From NCBI RefSeq assembly GCF_002911015.1, contig NZ_KZ626882.1:1-64000 (forward strand): 64,000 nucleotides of DNA, in the 5' to 3' direction. The DNA comes from Streptomyces populi (GTDB lineage Bacteria > Actinomycetota > Actinomycetes > Streptomycetales > Streptomycetaceae). The notes under the pieces were generated by a model that made no database searches, had not been told where the DNA came from, and worked only from the letters and a program-made list of their open reading frames with translations. Within the stretch, counting starts at the first letter, position 1. The number at the start of each line of letters is the position of its first letter. Of this stretch, positions 10,301 to 18,447 are shown in pieces. A program made the translations under genes and the position numbers.

Positions 10301-10546
10301 CTTCAGCGATCCCTCCGCCCTGGTGTGCGGCAGCCGGTTCAGCTCGGCCTCGTTGAGGTCCGCGTACACGAACTGCAGACAGTCCGGCAACTGGTACGGC
10401 AGCAGCTGGCGTCCCCGCAGCACCGGATGGAGGGCGGTGCCGTCCGGCCCGCACAGCGCCTCCCTCAGCCGGTTCTCCAGCTCCGCGCCGATCAGGCACC
10501 CGGTGCCCCCGAGGCCGACGAAGAGCATCGGCTGATAGATCTTCAC
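7337..10546 (-). CDS. Tubulin-like GTPase (Tubulin_2-type)
   Basis: A 1069-aa protein. It opens with the nucleotide-fold strand MLFVGLGGTGCLIG and carries the tubulin/FtsZ signature as AGGTGSG near residue 197, in the context VFVAFSVAGGTGSGLFYDYL. The length is far above FtsZ (~400 aa) but typical of the large bacterial tubulin-like family seen in actinobacterial conflict-type loci. The remaining ~700 residues are helical and unassigned. The GTG start has a good ribosome site (GAGGTGAA about 10 nt upstream). It follows the vWA gene after an 84-bp gap and overlaps the membrane-protein gene by ATGA. It may polymerise or act as a GTP-gated switch; neither is shown by sequence alone. Confidence 0.85.
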   Translation of the reverse strand: MKIYQPMLFVGLGGTGCLIGAELENRLREALCGPDGTALHPVLRGRQLLPYQLPDCLQFVYADLNEAELNRLPHTRAEGSLKAAYSRTSRATFGLLPRFDSYPEVARSLRTNLPGPLCGWLPPRPGEPRIAPLIRGAGQLPTVGRAALFETFRSGLGAAMGPIREAISLISKSGGDLTSLGGSLSDTCDVFVAFSVAGGTGSGLFYDYLHLIGQAFEEAHHRVKIYPLVLMPSAFDDGRGGGRAARLNAGRALVDLFRLVDEQNAPDADDSLDDVGVQDRQRLEYPGGLSVHLRPSTAQTAFLFSRTSGIEREDLHRSVVSLVMSLLGTELGDDDGRTHDSDHLYQSFADSFINTNVERAATAPTGIGHRGVSTSLVASMTVPVDELAELVAARLLAAALRRQEAAPRPSDGVRREIVRELFSASNIEPVWNRASLPFNEPRPATGARAIQDALATRRAAMEDALGDLDRHLRQQVAELAAGFDPVRGVRQLLGRCDVTEVHRVVFGDPGARDRLERTGFVGMLENRRREPERPPGLTAGPPSPGGVRDRMPGLMKAKWTDPEVVALLQQQDDWYQWESRRTWHRHWADQASRWDRALAGVKSELVALVEGFRDQADEEHASFRQRTRHLYRPRTGVSYLLPPQVDLASFYDAVVHRLLLAEGLRETDDERDLLGRLVGPEQWRNAFAEVRTDARRAVQVVKDILQHRVKRLFVEPGDHEERPLLPRLGTLLAEAAAGGGGRVGDEAVEQCRHKLASLLPVGFSPEGSGRLKVLIVYPATSTDAAVRKFLEREMRLPRDSEREIEFRPVSTESITVVLFRSAMSLTEVPEVRETLTLWSEALAAEQPGDHLRWRQRLGYAYDFLMGTEADRRHILHRLLCAMWNDQIQVFGDVTSPRRIRIGLQDRDSAAMVCPLDPPGGALSSWGNLLRAYEAWTLAEDGGGIRNAFCEQLMGTVPFGLENSPVAPHGLFRTLVDKVLPQQQELLERLSGRAEGQRPAGYEDLAVFWNETLPGALDMPFPRAHRMSNWTLRKLDQSLRAVPAPYAPPVADLRFTAGTDLTKDPRGERP

Positions 10547-10630
10547 TGGGATTCACCTCGTGAGGAGAGGGGGGCCGCGGGGGTCTTGCCGGTCCGGGGA
10601 CCGGTGGTGGGCGGGGAGGCACGGACGGCG

Positions 10631-13015
10631 TCAGAAGTCGTCGTCATAGGGCCGCCGCGCGGTGAGGGTCGGCCGGGAAGCCTTCGGAGCGCCGTCCCGG
10701 GCCTGCCGCAGCCGGTCCGCGGAACCGGAACGCCGGTCCTGGACGCGGCCCGCCGTCCGGGCCGCGCCACGCGAACGGGCCGCGGGACGATGGTCGGCGA
10801 AGCCGAGGAGCAGCCCGTCGGCGACGGGCGACCGTCCGCCGCGCGGGAGCGGGACCCGCGTTCCGTCCGCGAGCCGGATCGCGAGCCCGCCGTCCGCGGA
10901 GCGGCGTACCCGGGACCGTCCCGCGGAGCTGTCCAGCAGCAGCCGGTGCGAGCCCCCTGCCACCGGCCGCAGCGTGAAGCCGAACTCGGCGCCCGCGCGC
11001 GCGGGCGCCCGCAAGCGGCTCAACTCGGCGTCGTCCCGGTAGAGGATCAGCTGGATGTCCGAGGTGTCGCGTGCTCTGCGCCGGTCCTGCCGACGCAGGG
11101 CCAGCACCGTCAGCAGAGCCAGGACCAGCGCGGATCCCGCCCCCACGGACGTCGCGTTGCGTTCCAGGAACGTGGCGGGCGGCACCACTTCGACGGTCAC
11201 GAAACTCTGCGCGACCAGCCGGCCGGACGCCTGGTCGCGCAGCTCCAGCCGCCCCGGCACGGCACCCGGCCGCGCGTTCTCGCCGAAGGCCAGACCCAGG
11301 GGGACCCGAGTGACCGCTCCGGGCCGGACGGTCAGCGCCTGGGGACGGACCGTCAGGTCCTTGTCGGCGGTGCCGTCCACCCAGGCCAGCCGAAGACGGT
11401 GCGCGGCCGAGTCGGAGTTGCGCAGCTCGAGGCGTCCGGTGGCGGTGCCGCCCGGGTTGACCTCGTGGTCGTCGAGGACGATCGCGGCCGTGAGCCGGGG
11501 GGCGGCGGCCACCGCCTCGGTCACGTAGGGGCGCTGGTCGCCGGCGATGCCCTCGCCGGCCATCACGCCGACGAAGGTGAGCGCGCCGGTGGCGGTCTTC
11601 GGCACGGTGATCCGTGCCGAGAACTCGCCGTCGTGGGCCCGGTTGTCGGGTCCCCGGCCGTCGTCCGCGAGGGCGACGGTGCGGGTCGCGAAGCCCCGGC
11701 CCGTCAGCCGCACCGCCACGTGGATGCCGGCCAGCTGGTCCTCCTCGGTGAGGACGACGCCTTTCCTGGTCTGGAGCGTGACCCGTGCGGTCACCCGTTG
11801 CCCGGGCTGTGGTGTCGGCGGGTCGACGAGGATGTACGAGCGCAGGAGTCCCTGCCAGATCGCGGTGGCGGTGATCCGCTGGGCGGCCGCCCCGTCCAGC
11901 ACCTGTACGTGCACGCGCCAGGTGCCCGGGTAGGGGTTGCGGATGCGCAGGGCCTCCACCGGGCCGGACTGGCCGACCCGTTCGAACGACGAGCCGTACG
12001 CGCTGCCGTGCGGCGGCACCTTCCGTCCGCGCGGGTCGTAGTACGTGACGGCGACCGCGTCCGCGTCCGGTTTGACGACCTCGAGGGAGCCGTCGGTGGC
12101 GACGGACGGGATCGTCACCTTCAGGTCGGCGCCGGACGTGACGTTCTCGACCGTCCGGCTCGGTGTCGTACGGGCACAGCGAGCGCCCGCGAACGCGGCG
12201 AGCAGCACACTCGCGACGTCCGAGGAGTCCGAGGTGACCCGTGCCGTGGGACGGGCGGACGGAATGTCGGCGCACCGGCTCCGGTAGCCGCCCGCGGCCA
12301 GTTCGGCCAGTTGGGATCTGTCGACGCCCGATCCGAAGCCGAGGGGCCAGATCTGCACCTTCTGCGCACGGGCCTGGGCGACCTTGTCGGCGAGCGCCCT
12401 GCGTCCGTTGACGTTGCGCGAGGAGGCGTTGCCGCCGTACGCCGGGCTGGCGCTGACGTCGAGTCGTCCGTCGGTGAGCAGGAAGACGACCTTGGGAGTG
12501 CCGTCGGCGCCTCCGGCCAGAACGGACAGGGCCTGTGCCAGAGCGGCCGGGAAGTCCGTGCCGTTCCCCTCGCGTTCGCTGCGGCGGTGCAGTTTCGCCG
12601 TGCACGAACTCAGCTGCTCGCGGCCCACCGTGTCCAGCCGGGTCAGGGGACAGACCGTGTCCACCGGTGTCTGGCCCCGGCCGGTCACGCTGCCGAAGCC
12701 CAGCACGGCCGCCCGGGAGTCGTCGGACACCTCTCCCAGTGCCAGGAGCGAGGCCGCGGCACGCTCCGCCGCGACGTCGGAGTCGGACAGACTCCCCGAC
12801 TCGTCGACCAGTACCACGAAGTCCACCGGTGCCGGTGCGAGGCCCGCCGGATCACCGGCGGCCGAGGACGGCGACTGCAACAACGCCAGAACGACGGCGC
12901 ACACGGTGGCGACGGCGTGCAACCGGAGCACGGTCCGGAAGAGCTTCGGGCGCGGTGAGGCCCGTAACGCCGGATCCGGTGTTCTCGGCGGACCGCCGGA
13001 GGCGCCCGTCCGCAT
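10631..13015 (-). CDS. Exported von Willebrand factor A domain protein with C-terminal transmembrane helix
   Basis: First gene of the operon, 794 aa. A signal peptide (TVLRLHAVATVCAVVLALL) precedes a vWA domain with an intact metal site: DESGS near residue 71, threonine in NGTDFPAAL near 152, and aspartate in LLTDGRLD near 180. Beta-rich, Ig-like segments follow. One transmembrane helix (about 622-642, ALVLALLTVLALRR) is followed by positive charges and a ~150-residue cytoplasmic domain. Predicted topology is outside-in, which suits a surface sensor that signals to the cytoplasmic GTPase and tubulin partners. ATG at 13015 is preceded by AGGGGGGTGG, a strong ribosome site; the longer open frame upstream is not used. 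Confidence 0.88.
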   Translation of the reverse strand: MRTGASGGPPRTPDPALRASPRPKLFRTVLRLHAVATVCAVVLALLQSPSSAAGDPAGLAPAPVDFVVLVDESGSLSDSDVAAERAAASLLALGEVSDDSRAAVLGFGSVTGRGQTPVDTVCPLTRLDTVGREQLSSCTAKLHRRSEREGNGTDFPAALAQALSVLAGGADGTPKVVFLLTDGRLDVSASPAYGGNASSRNVNGRRALADKVAQARAQKVQIWPLGFGSGVDRSQLAELAAGGYRSRCADIPSARPTARVTSDSSDVASVLLAAFAGARCARTTPSRTVENVTSGADLKVTIPSVATDGSLEVVKPDADAVAVTYYDPRGRKVPPHGSAYGSSFERVGQSGPVEALRIRNPYPGTWRVHVQVLDGAAAQRITATAIWQGLLRSYILVDPPTPQPGQRVTARVTLQTRKGVVLTEEDQLAGIHVAVRLTGRGFATRTVALADDGRGPDNRAHDGEFSARITVPKTATGALTFVGVMAGEGIAGDQRPYVTEAVAAAPRLTAAIVLDDHEVNPGGTATGRLELRNSDSAAHRLRLAWVDGTADKDLTVRPQALTVRPGAVTRVPLGLAFGENARPGAVPGRLELRDQASGRLVAQSFVTVEVVPPATFLERNATSVGAGSALVLALLTVLALRRQDRRRARDTSDIQLILYRDDAELSRLRAPARAGAEFGFTLRPVAGGSHRLLLDSSAGRSRVRRSADGGLAIRLADGTRVPLPRGGRSPVADGLLLGFADHRPAARSRGAARTAGRVQDRRSGSADRLRQARDGAPKASRPTLTARRPYDDDF

Positions 13016-13362
13016 CGGTCCACCCCCCTGGCACCCCGCGACATCCCGTAGGCGGTAGTTGTAGCACCGCCCCGAGTCCTCCCATACGTCACTGATCGAA
13101 GGAGGCGAAGTGTGACGTCTTCCCGTCGAAAATGACCTGTCCGGATCGGTGGAATCGCTGTACGAGATCCGTATCGGCGGGTGGGGATCCCGGGCCCGTG
13201 ACCCCCGAAGCCCCCTTCCGGCCCGTTCCCCTCGCGTACCGCCGACTTTCACGCGAGCGACAGGGGACCCTTTCCTGATGTTCGGTGCGCTTGGAAAACT
13301 CCCTCGCGCATGTTCCGTCAACCTCCGGCCGAAGGGCCCGTCAGGACAAGGGGTCACCGCTC
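13016..13362. other. Divergent intergenic region between the vWA operon and phospholipase C
   Basis: No gene is visible in these 347 bases. The region must hold the promoter of the six-gene leftward operon and that of phospholipase C. I could not assign a confident -35/-10 pair for either. It contains a single 9-mer (CCGTATCGG, 13169-13177) that equals the core of the repeat array at 18448-18559 in inverse orientation. I found no clear PhoP-type direct repeat. Confidence 0.5.
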
Positions 13363-15414
13363 ATGTCTCAAGTGAATCGGCGCAGGTTCTTCCAACTCGC
13401 GGGTGGGACAGCGGCGTTCACCGCGCTGTCCGGCAGCGTCCAGCGCGCGGCGGCGCTGCCCGCGCACCGCCGTTCGGGCACGATCGAGGACGTCGAGCAC
13501 ATCGTCGTCCTGATGCAGGAGAACCGTTCGTTCGACCACTACTTCGGCTCGATGAGAGGCGTCCGGGGTTTCGGCGACCCGCGTCCGGCCACCACGACGG
13601 GCACCAGGCCGGTCTGGTACCAGTCGGACGGCACCAAGGACGTGCTCCCCTTCCACCCGGAGGCGGACGACCTCGGTCTCGCGTTCCTCGAGGACCTCCC
13701 GCACGGCTGGAACGACGGGCACGCCGCGTTCGACAAGGGCAGGTACGGCAAGTGGGTGCCCGCCAAGTCGGCCACGACGATGGCCTATCTGACGCGTGAG
13801 GACATCCCGTTCCACTACGCGCTGGCCGACGCCTTCACCGTCTGCGACGCGTACCACTGCTCGTTCATCGGCTCCACGGACCCCAACCGCTACTACATGT
13901 GGACGGGGTACACGGGCAACGACGGCAAGGGCGGCGGCCCGGTCCTCGGCAACGACGAGGCCGGGTACGGCTGGACGACGTACCCGGAGCGGCTGGAGGC
14001 GGCCGGCGTCTCCTGGAAGGTGTACCAGGACGTCGGTGACGGGCTGGACGCGAACGGCTCCTGGGGCTGGATCCCCGACGCCTACCGGGGCAACTACGGC
14101 GACAACTCGCTGCTGTACTTCAACCAGTACCGCGACGCCCGGCCGGGCGATCCGCTGTACGACAAGGCCCGTACCGGCACCGACGCGCGCAGGGGCGAGG
14201 GCTTCTTCGACCGGCTCCGGGCCGACGTGCGGGGCGGCACGCTGCCGCAGATCTCCTGGATCGCCGCCCCCGAGGCGTTCTCCGAACACCCCAACTGGCC
14301 CGCCAACTACGGCGCCTGGTACATCTCGCAGGTGCTGGACGCGCTCACGTCCGACCCCGAGGTGTGGAGCAGGACGGCGCTGTTCATCACGTACGACGAG
14401 AACGACGGCTTCTTCGACCACCTGGTGCCGCCCTTCCCGCCGCAGTCCGCGGCGCAGGGCAGGTCCACGGTCGACGTCGGCCCGGACCTGTTCGCGGGCG
14501 ACGCGAGTCATGCCGCGGGACCGTACGGGCTGGGCCAGCGGGTGCCGATGCTCGTCGTCTCGCCCTGGAGCAAGGGCGGTTACGTCTGCTCCGAGACGCT
14601 CGACCACACCTCGATCCTCCGGTTCATGGAAGCCCGGTTCGGGGTGCGCGAGCCCAACATCTCGCCCTGGCGGCGCGCCGTCTGCGGTGATCTCACGGCC
14701 GCCTTCGACTTCGCCCGCAAGGACGCCGGGCCGGTCGCGCTGCCCGCCACCGACGGCTACCGGCCGCCGGACGGCGACCGCCACCCCGACTACGTGCCGA
14801 CCCCGCCCGCGAACCCGGCCCTGCCCCGGCAGGAGCGCGGCTCGCGCCCGACCCGCCCGCTCAAGTACGCCCCGCACGTGGACGGTTCGGCGGACACCGC
14901 GGCCGGGACGTTCACGCTGACCTTCGGCTCCGGCCCCGAGGCCGGCGCGGCCTTCCTCGTCACCTCCGGCAACCGCACGGACGGCCCCTGGACGTACACC
15001 ACCGAAGCGGGTGCAACCGTCTCGGACACCTGGAACTCGGCCTTTTCGGGCGGCTCGTACGACCTGACGGTGCACGGCCCGAACGGCTTCCTGCGCACCT
15101 TCAGGGGTGGGGGCCCCGTCGCGGGACCCGAGGTCACCGCCCGTCACACCGGCTGCGACCTGGAGCTCACCCTCGTCAACAAGGGTGCCGCCGCGGCGAC
15201 GCTCACGCTCACGAACGGCTACGGCGGACGATCCCGGGTCTTCCGGGTCAAGGCGGGCGCGACCGTGAAACACACGGTGGACCTGCGGGCGAGCGCCCGC
15301 TGGTACGACCTGAGCGTCGTCTGCGACGGCCGGGCGGGCTTCTTGCGGCGATTCGCCGGACATGTCGAGAACGGCCGGCCCGGCGTCAGCGACCCTGCTC
15401 TCGTCACCGTCTGA
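13363..15414 (+). CDS. Tat-exported phosphocholine-type phospholipase C
   Basis: A 683-aa secreted phosphoesterase. The N-terminus has a twin-arginine signal (NRRRFFQLAGG). The catalytic phosphoesterase domain opens with HIVVLMQENRSFDHYFGSM, the hallmark of the bacterial non-haemolytic phospholipase C/acid phosphatase family, and later shows FITYDENDGFFDHLVPP. The C-terminal ~200 residues form two tandem DUF756 (phospholipase C C-terminal) beta domains. It should hydrolyse phosphatidylcholine-like lipids outside the cell and release phosphorylated head groups. The ATG at 13363 directly precedes the Tat motif and has AAGGGG upstream. Such genes are often phosphate-controlled, but no clear pho box was found. 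Confidence 0.93.
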   Translation: MSQVNRRRFFQLAGGTAAFTALSGSVQRAAALPAHRRSGTIEDVEHIVVLMQENRSFDHYFGSMRGVRGFGDPRPATTTGTRPVWYQSDGTKDVLPFHPEADDLGLAFLEDLPHGWNDGHAAFDKGRYGKWVPAKSATTMAYLTREDIPFHYALADAFTVCDAYHCSFIGSTDPNRYYMWTGYTGNDGKGGGPVLGNDEAGYGWTTYPERLEAAGVSWKVYQDVGDGLDANGSWGWIPDAYRGNYGDNSLLYFNQYRDARPGDPLYDKARTGTDARRGEGFFDRLRADVRGGTLPQISWIAAPEAFSEHPNWPANYGAWYISQVLDALTSDPEVWSRTALFITYDENDGFFDHLVPPFPPQSAAQGRSTVDVGPDLFAGDASHAAGPYGLGQRVPMLVVSPWSKGGYVCSETLDHTSILRFMEARFGVREPNISPWRRAVCGDLTAAFDFARKDAGPVALPATDGYRPPDGDRHPDYVPTPPANPALPRQERGSRPTRPLKYAPHVDGSADTAAGTFTLTFGSGPEAGAAFLVTSGNRTDGPWTYTTEAGATVSDTWNSAFSGGSYDLTVHGPNGFLRTFRGGGPVAGPEVTARHTGCDLELTLVNKGAAAATLTLTNGYGGRSRVFRVKAGATVKHTVDLRASARWYDLSVVCDGRAGFLRRFAGHVENGRPGVSDPALVTV

Positions 15415-15466
15415 CGGGTCCCCGATCGGCCGTTGATTTCCGGCCACGTCACGGTAGGGTGCCCCG

Positions 15467-16306
15467 GTGACCACACATTCGAACACTCCTGCGGGCTGGT
15501 ATCCGGACCCGAACGGAAAGCCTCAGACCCAGCGTTACTGGGACGGCTCGCAGTGGACCGACCAGGAGGCTCCGGCCGCACAGCAGGTGCCGCACCAGGG
15601 CGCGCCGCCGCAGCAGGCGTTCCCCCAGCAGGCCGGCGCGCCCGACCCGCGCGTCCAGCAGCAGGTGCAGCAGCAGGCGGGAGTGGCCCCGAGCGGTGTC
15701 GGCGGCGGCACGCTGTTCACCGAGCCGGTCCTGGTGGTGAACCAGAAGGCCAAGCTGATCGAGCTGACCAACGAGTACAAGGTCATGGACCAGCAGGGCA
15801 ACCCGGTCGGCTCGGTCGTCGAGGTCGGACAGGGCGTGTTCAGGAAGATCCTGCGCTTCGTCTCCAGCCTGGACCAGTTCCTGACGCACCGGCTGGAGAT
15901 CCGTGACGCGCACGGTGCGCCGCAGCTGCTGCTCACGCGCCCCGCGAAGATATTCAAGTCGCGGGTGGTCGTGACGCGTCCGGACGGTTCGCCCGTCGGC
16001 GAGATCGTGCAGCAGAACATGATCGGCAAGATCAACTTCGCGATCAACGTCGACGGCCAGAAGGTCGGTGCGATCAAGGCGGAGAACTGGCGCGCCTGGA
16101 ACTTCGCGATCGTCGACCAGGCGGACAACGAGGTGGCCCGGATCACGAAGACCTGGGAAGGCCTCGCCAAGACGCTGTTCACGACCGCGGACAACTACGT
16201 CCTTCAGATCCACTTCCAGCTCCCCGAGCCGCTGTTGAGCCTCGTCGTCGCGACGGCGCTGACCGTCGACACGGCGCTCAAGCAGGACTCCCGCGGGCTG
16301 GGCTGA
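15467..16306 (+). CDS. DUF2510 / LURP-one-related (scramblase-like) protein
   Basis: A 279-aa protein. Residues ~5-30 are a DUF2510 motif (PAGWYPDP...RYWDGSQWT), common in actinobacterial membrane-associated proteins. A Gln/Pro-rich linker follows, then a ~190-residue tubby-like LURP-one/phospholipid-scramblase beta-barrel beginning near LVVNQKAKLIEL. The GTG start follows a short gap after phospholipase C in the same direction. Cotranscription is possible but unproven. The role of bacterial LURP-one proteins is poorly known; lipid or membrane binding is inferred. Confidence 0.85.
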   Translation: MTTHSNTPAGWYPDPNGKPQTQRYWDGSQWTDQEAPAAQQVPHQGAPPQQAFPQQAGAPDPRVQQQVQQQAGVAPSGVGGGTLFTEPVLVVNQKAKLIELTNEYKVMDQQGNPVGSVVEVGQGVFRKILRFVSSLDQFLTHRLEIRDAHGAPQLLLTRPAKIFKSRVVVTRPDGSPVGEIVQQNMIGKINFAINVDGQKVGAIKAENWRAWNFAIVDQADNEVARITKTWEGLAKTLFTTADNYVLQIHFQLPEPLLSLVVATALTVDTALKQDSRGLG

Positions 16307-16322
16307 CCGGCCACGGTCGTGA

Positions 16323-16360
16323 GGAAGGGCGGTCGCGGATCTCTCCGCGGCCGCCCTTCC
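16323..16360. terminator. Strong hairpin terminator after the scramblase-like gene
   Basis: A 17-bp stem (16323-16339 with 16344-16360) has one G-T wobble and a 4-nt loop. It lies 16 bp after the stop codon at 16306. Confidence 0.85.
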
Positions 16361-16413
16361 CGTCGTTCGTCCTCGCCCGTCCCGTGCGCGGCCCCGCCCG
16401 CCGACGGAGGCGG

Positions 16414-16488
16414 ACCGCCCGCTCCGGTGCCGAAGCGGACCGTCCGCTCCGGCGGTGGCGTGAACCGTCCGCTCCGGAGGTGACGGGC
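16414..16488. repeat. Three tandem 25-bp units in a convergent intergenic region
   Basis: The 14-mer ACCGTCCGCTCCGG recurs at 16414 (one mismatch), 16439 and 16464, exactly 25 bp apart. The other 11 bases of each unit have diverged. The repeat sits between the terminator and the stop of the leftward transporter gene. No function is evident. Confidence 0.7.
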
Positions 16489-16499
16489 GGTCGCGTCTC

Positions 16500-17459
16500 C
16501 TACAGCGAGGTCAGATGGCCCGAGCCGGACTGACGGGGCACCATCGAGGGTTCGTACGCCGCCGGTCCGGACTCCAGCGCCAGCACCGCGGCGACCGGGT
16601 GGTCGTCGTCCGCCGGGCCGTCCGGGGGAGCGGCCGGCCCGGGTGCCGAACGGGACAGCGTCGTCACGCCCCACGCGGCGGTCGACGCTCCCGCGAGCGC
16701 GAGCAGCAGGCCCGCCGCGCCGCCCTGGAGGTGCTCGTCGAGCAGGGACAGCCCGATCGCCGCCGCGGCCAGCGGGTTGGCGAGCGTCACGACGGCCAGC
16801 GGGGCGCCGAGTCCGCCCTGATAGGCGGTCTGCGACAGCAGCAGTCCGCCCGCGGAGAAGACCGCCACGAGCAGGGCCACCACGACGACCTGCGCGCTGA
16901 GCGGCGAGTCCGAGCGGTCCGTCGCGGCCACCGTCACGGTCTGGGTGAGGGCCGAGGCCACGCCCGAGGCGAACCCGGAGGCCGTCGCGTGCCGCAGTCC
17001 CGGCCGGGCCCCGCGCGCCAGTACGCCGATGACCGCGGCGGTCGTTCCCGCGACGGCGAGCGCCTGCGGCAGGCTCAGCGCCTCGTCCGGCGCGGACCCG
17101 GACGCCGTGACGAGCAGCGCGGCCAGACCGGTCAGGGTGAGCGCCGTGCCGCGCCACTCGGCCGCGCCGACCCGCCGTCCGGCGACCCGTGCGCCCAGCG
17201 GGACGGCGGCCACGAGCGTGAGCGCCCCGAGCGGCTGGACCAGGGTGAGCGTTCCGTACCTGAGGGCCGCCACGTGCAGCAGCGCGGCCGAGGCGTTCAG
17301 CGTCACCGACCACCACCAGGCCCCCTGGGCCAGCAGGCGCAGCGTGCCGGTGTCCGGGCCGGCCGACCGGGCGGCGAGCCGTTCCTGCGCGACGGCCGCG
17401 GAGGCGTAGGCGACGGAGGAGAAGAGGGACAGGACGACGGCGACGAGCGTCGGGTTCAC
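16500..17459 (-). CDS. EamA/DMT-type multi-helix transporter
   Basis: A 319-aa integral membrane protein with about nine to ten hydrophobic helices, starting PTLVAVVLSLFSSVAYASAAV, and a hydrophilic Pro/Asp-rich C-terminal tail. The helix pattern and YGTLTLVQPLGALTLV segment fit the drug/metabolite transporter superfamily; the substrate cannot be inferred. The GTG start overlaps the stop of the PAP2 gene (GTGA), so the two genes form an operon. Length is normal for the superfamily. Confidence 0.85.
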   Translation of the reverse strand: MNPTLVAVVLSLFSSVAYASAAVAQERLAARSAGPDTGTLRLLAQGAWWWSVTLNASAALLHVAALRYGTLTLVQPLGALTLVAAVPLGARVAGRRVGAAEWRGTALTLTGLAALLVTASGSAPDEALSLPQALAVAGTTAAVIGVLARGARPGLRHATASGFASGVASALTQTVTVAATDRSDSPLSAQVVVVALLVAVFSAGGLLLSQTAYQGGLGAPLAVVTLANPLAAAAIGLSLLDEHLQGGAAGLLLALAGASTAAWGVTTLSRSAPGPAAPPDGPADDDHPVAAVLALESGPAAYEPSMVPRQSGSGHLTSL

Positions 17460-18346
17460 CGTCCCGCTCCCACGAGTCCGGGCAGATCCCGTCCGGACGT
17501 CCCGGCGGACTCGCGGCCCCGGCGCCGTCCCGGGACCTTCTCCGTCCGGTGCGGCGGATGGACCACGGCGAGGGCGACGCAGAGCAGCCCGGTCGCGACG
17601 ATCGCGTCGAGCCAGTAGTGGTTCGCGGTGCCGACGATCACCAGCAGGGTGAGCAGGGGATGCAGCAGCCACAGCGCGCGCAGGCGGGACCGGGTGGCGG
17701 CGATCAGGCCGATCGCGACCATCAGGGCCCAGCCGAAGTGCAGTGACGGCATCGCCGCGAACTGGTTCGCCAGGGCGTCGGCCGCCGGGTGCGCGCCGTA
17801 CACCGTGGGCCCGTACACCCGCCCGGTGTCGACGAGCCCGGTCTCGGCGAGCAGTCGCGGCGGTGCGAGCGGGAACGCGAAGTGCCCGGCCAGGGCGGCG
17901 GCGGTGACCAGGACGAGGACCCCCCGGGCCCACACGTAGTGCGTGGGGCGCCGCAGGTACAGCCAGCCCAGGAAGGCGGCGGTGGCCGGGAAGTGGACGG
18001 CCGCGTAATAGGTGTTCGCGAGGTGTACGAGCGTGTCGCTGTGCAGCAGCGCGGCCTGCACGGCGCCCTCGTCCGGCAGGTGCAGGGATCGCTCCCAGCC
18101 CCGGACGAGGTGGGCGTCGGCGAAGGCGTCGTCGGTACTGCCGGCGGCCGCCAGGCGTCCGGCCTTGTAGACGACGAAGAGTCCGGCGACGAGCAGCAGC
18201 TCCCGCAGCAGCGGCGGGCGCGCGACGGTGCCGTCCGGGTGTGGGTGCGGCCGTGAGCGCGCGGCCGCGGGTACGGCCGCGTCGGGCGGCTCCGGTTCTG
18301 ACGCGGTCCCGGATGCGGGACCCGCGGGCTCGGTTCGGGAATCCAT
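17456..18346 (-). CDS. PAP2-superfamily membrane phosphatase
   Basis: A 296-aa membrane protein with about six helices after a Pro/Ala-rich cytoplasmic N-terminus. The PAP2 signature is visible as MPSLHFGWAL (conserved PSxH) followed by NHYWLDAI (final His and Asp motif). Members dephosphorylate phosphatidic acid or polyprenyl diphosphates, or act as inositol-phosphoceramide-synthase-like transferases. The gene runs divergently from the TetR gene, with the 16-bp repeat array between them, which makes it a candidate target of that regulator. It is coupled to the downstream transporter gene. Confidence 0.87.
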   Translation of the reverse strand: MDSRTEPAGPASGTASEPEPPDAAVPAAARSRPHPHPDGTVARPPLLRELLLVAGLFVVYKAGRLAAAGSTDDAFADAHLVRGWERSLHLPDEGAVQAALLHSDTLVHLANTYYAAVHFPATAAFLGWLYLRRPTHYVWARGVLVLVTAAALAGHFAFPLAPPRLLAETGLVDTGRVYGPTVYGAHPAADALANQFAAMPSLHFGWALMVAIGLIAATRSRLRALWLLHPLLTLLVIVGTANHYWLDAIVATGLLCVALAVVHPPHRTEKVPGRRRGRESAGTSGRDLPGLVGAGR

Positions 18347-18447
18347 CCCCGGCCCCCTTGCTGACGGTCTGGTGTCGTGAGGTACGTGGTGAGCCCGGGA
18401 CAGGATCCGCCCGGCTCCCCGCGGGGGAGGAGCGGGTCCTGTCCGAG

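Noticed and set aside
8288..12958. A 1556-codon open frame on the plus strand, antisense to the tubulin-like and vWA genes
   Set aside because: Its residues are dominated by Arg/Gly/Val/Gln with no family motif, as expected for the antisense shadow of GC-rich genes. The opposite strand carries clear tubulin and vWA signatures.
13190..13362. PhoP-type direct repeats before phospholipase C
   Set aside because: I looked for GTTCACC-like 11-bp repeats and found none convincing.
13354..15486. A 710-codon minus-strand frame across phospholipase C
   Set aside because: The plus strand encodes an unmistakable phospholipase C with a Tat signal; the reverse frame has no motif.
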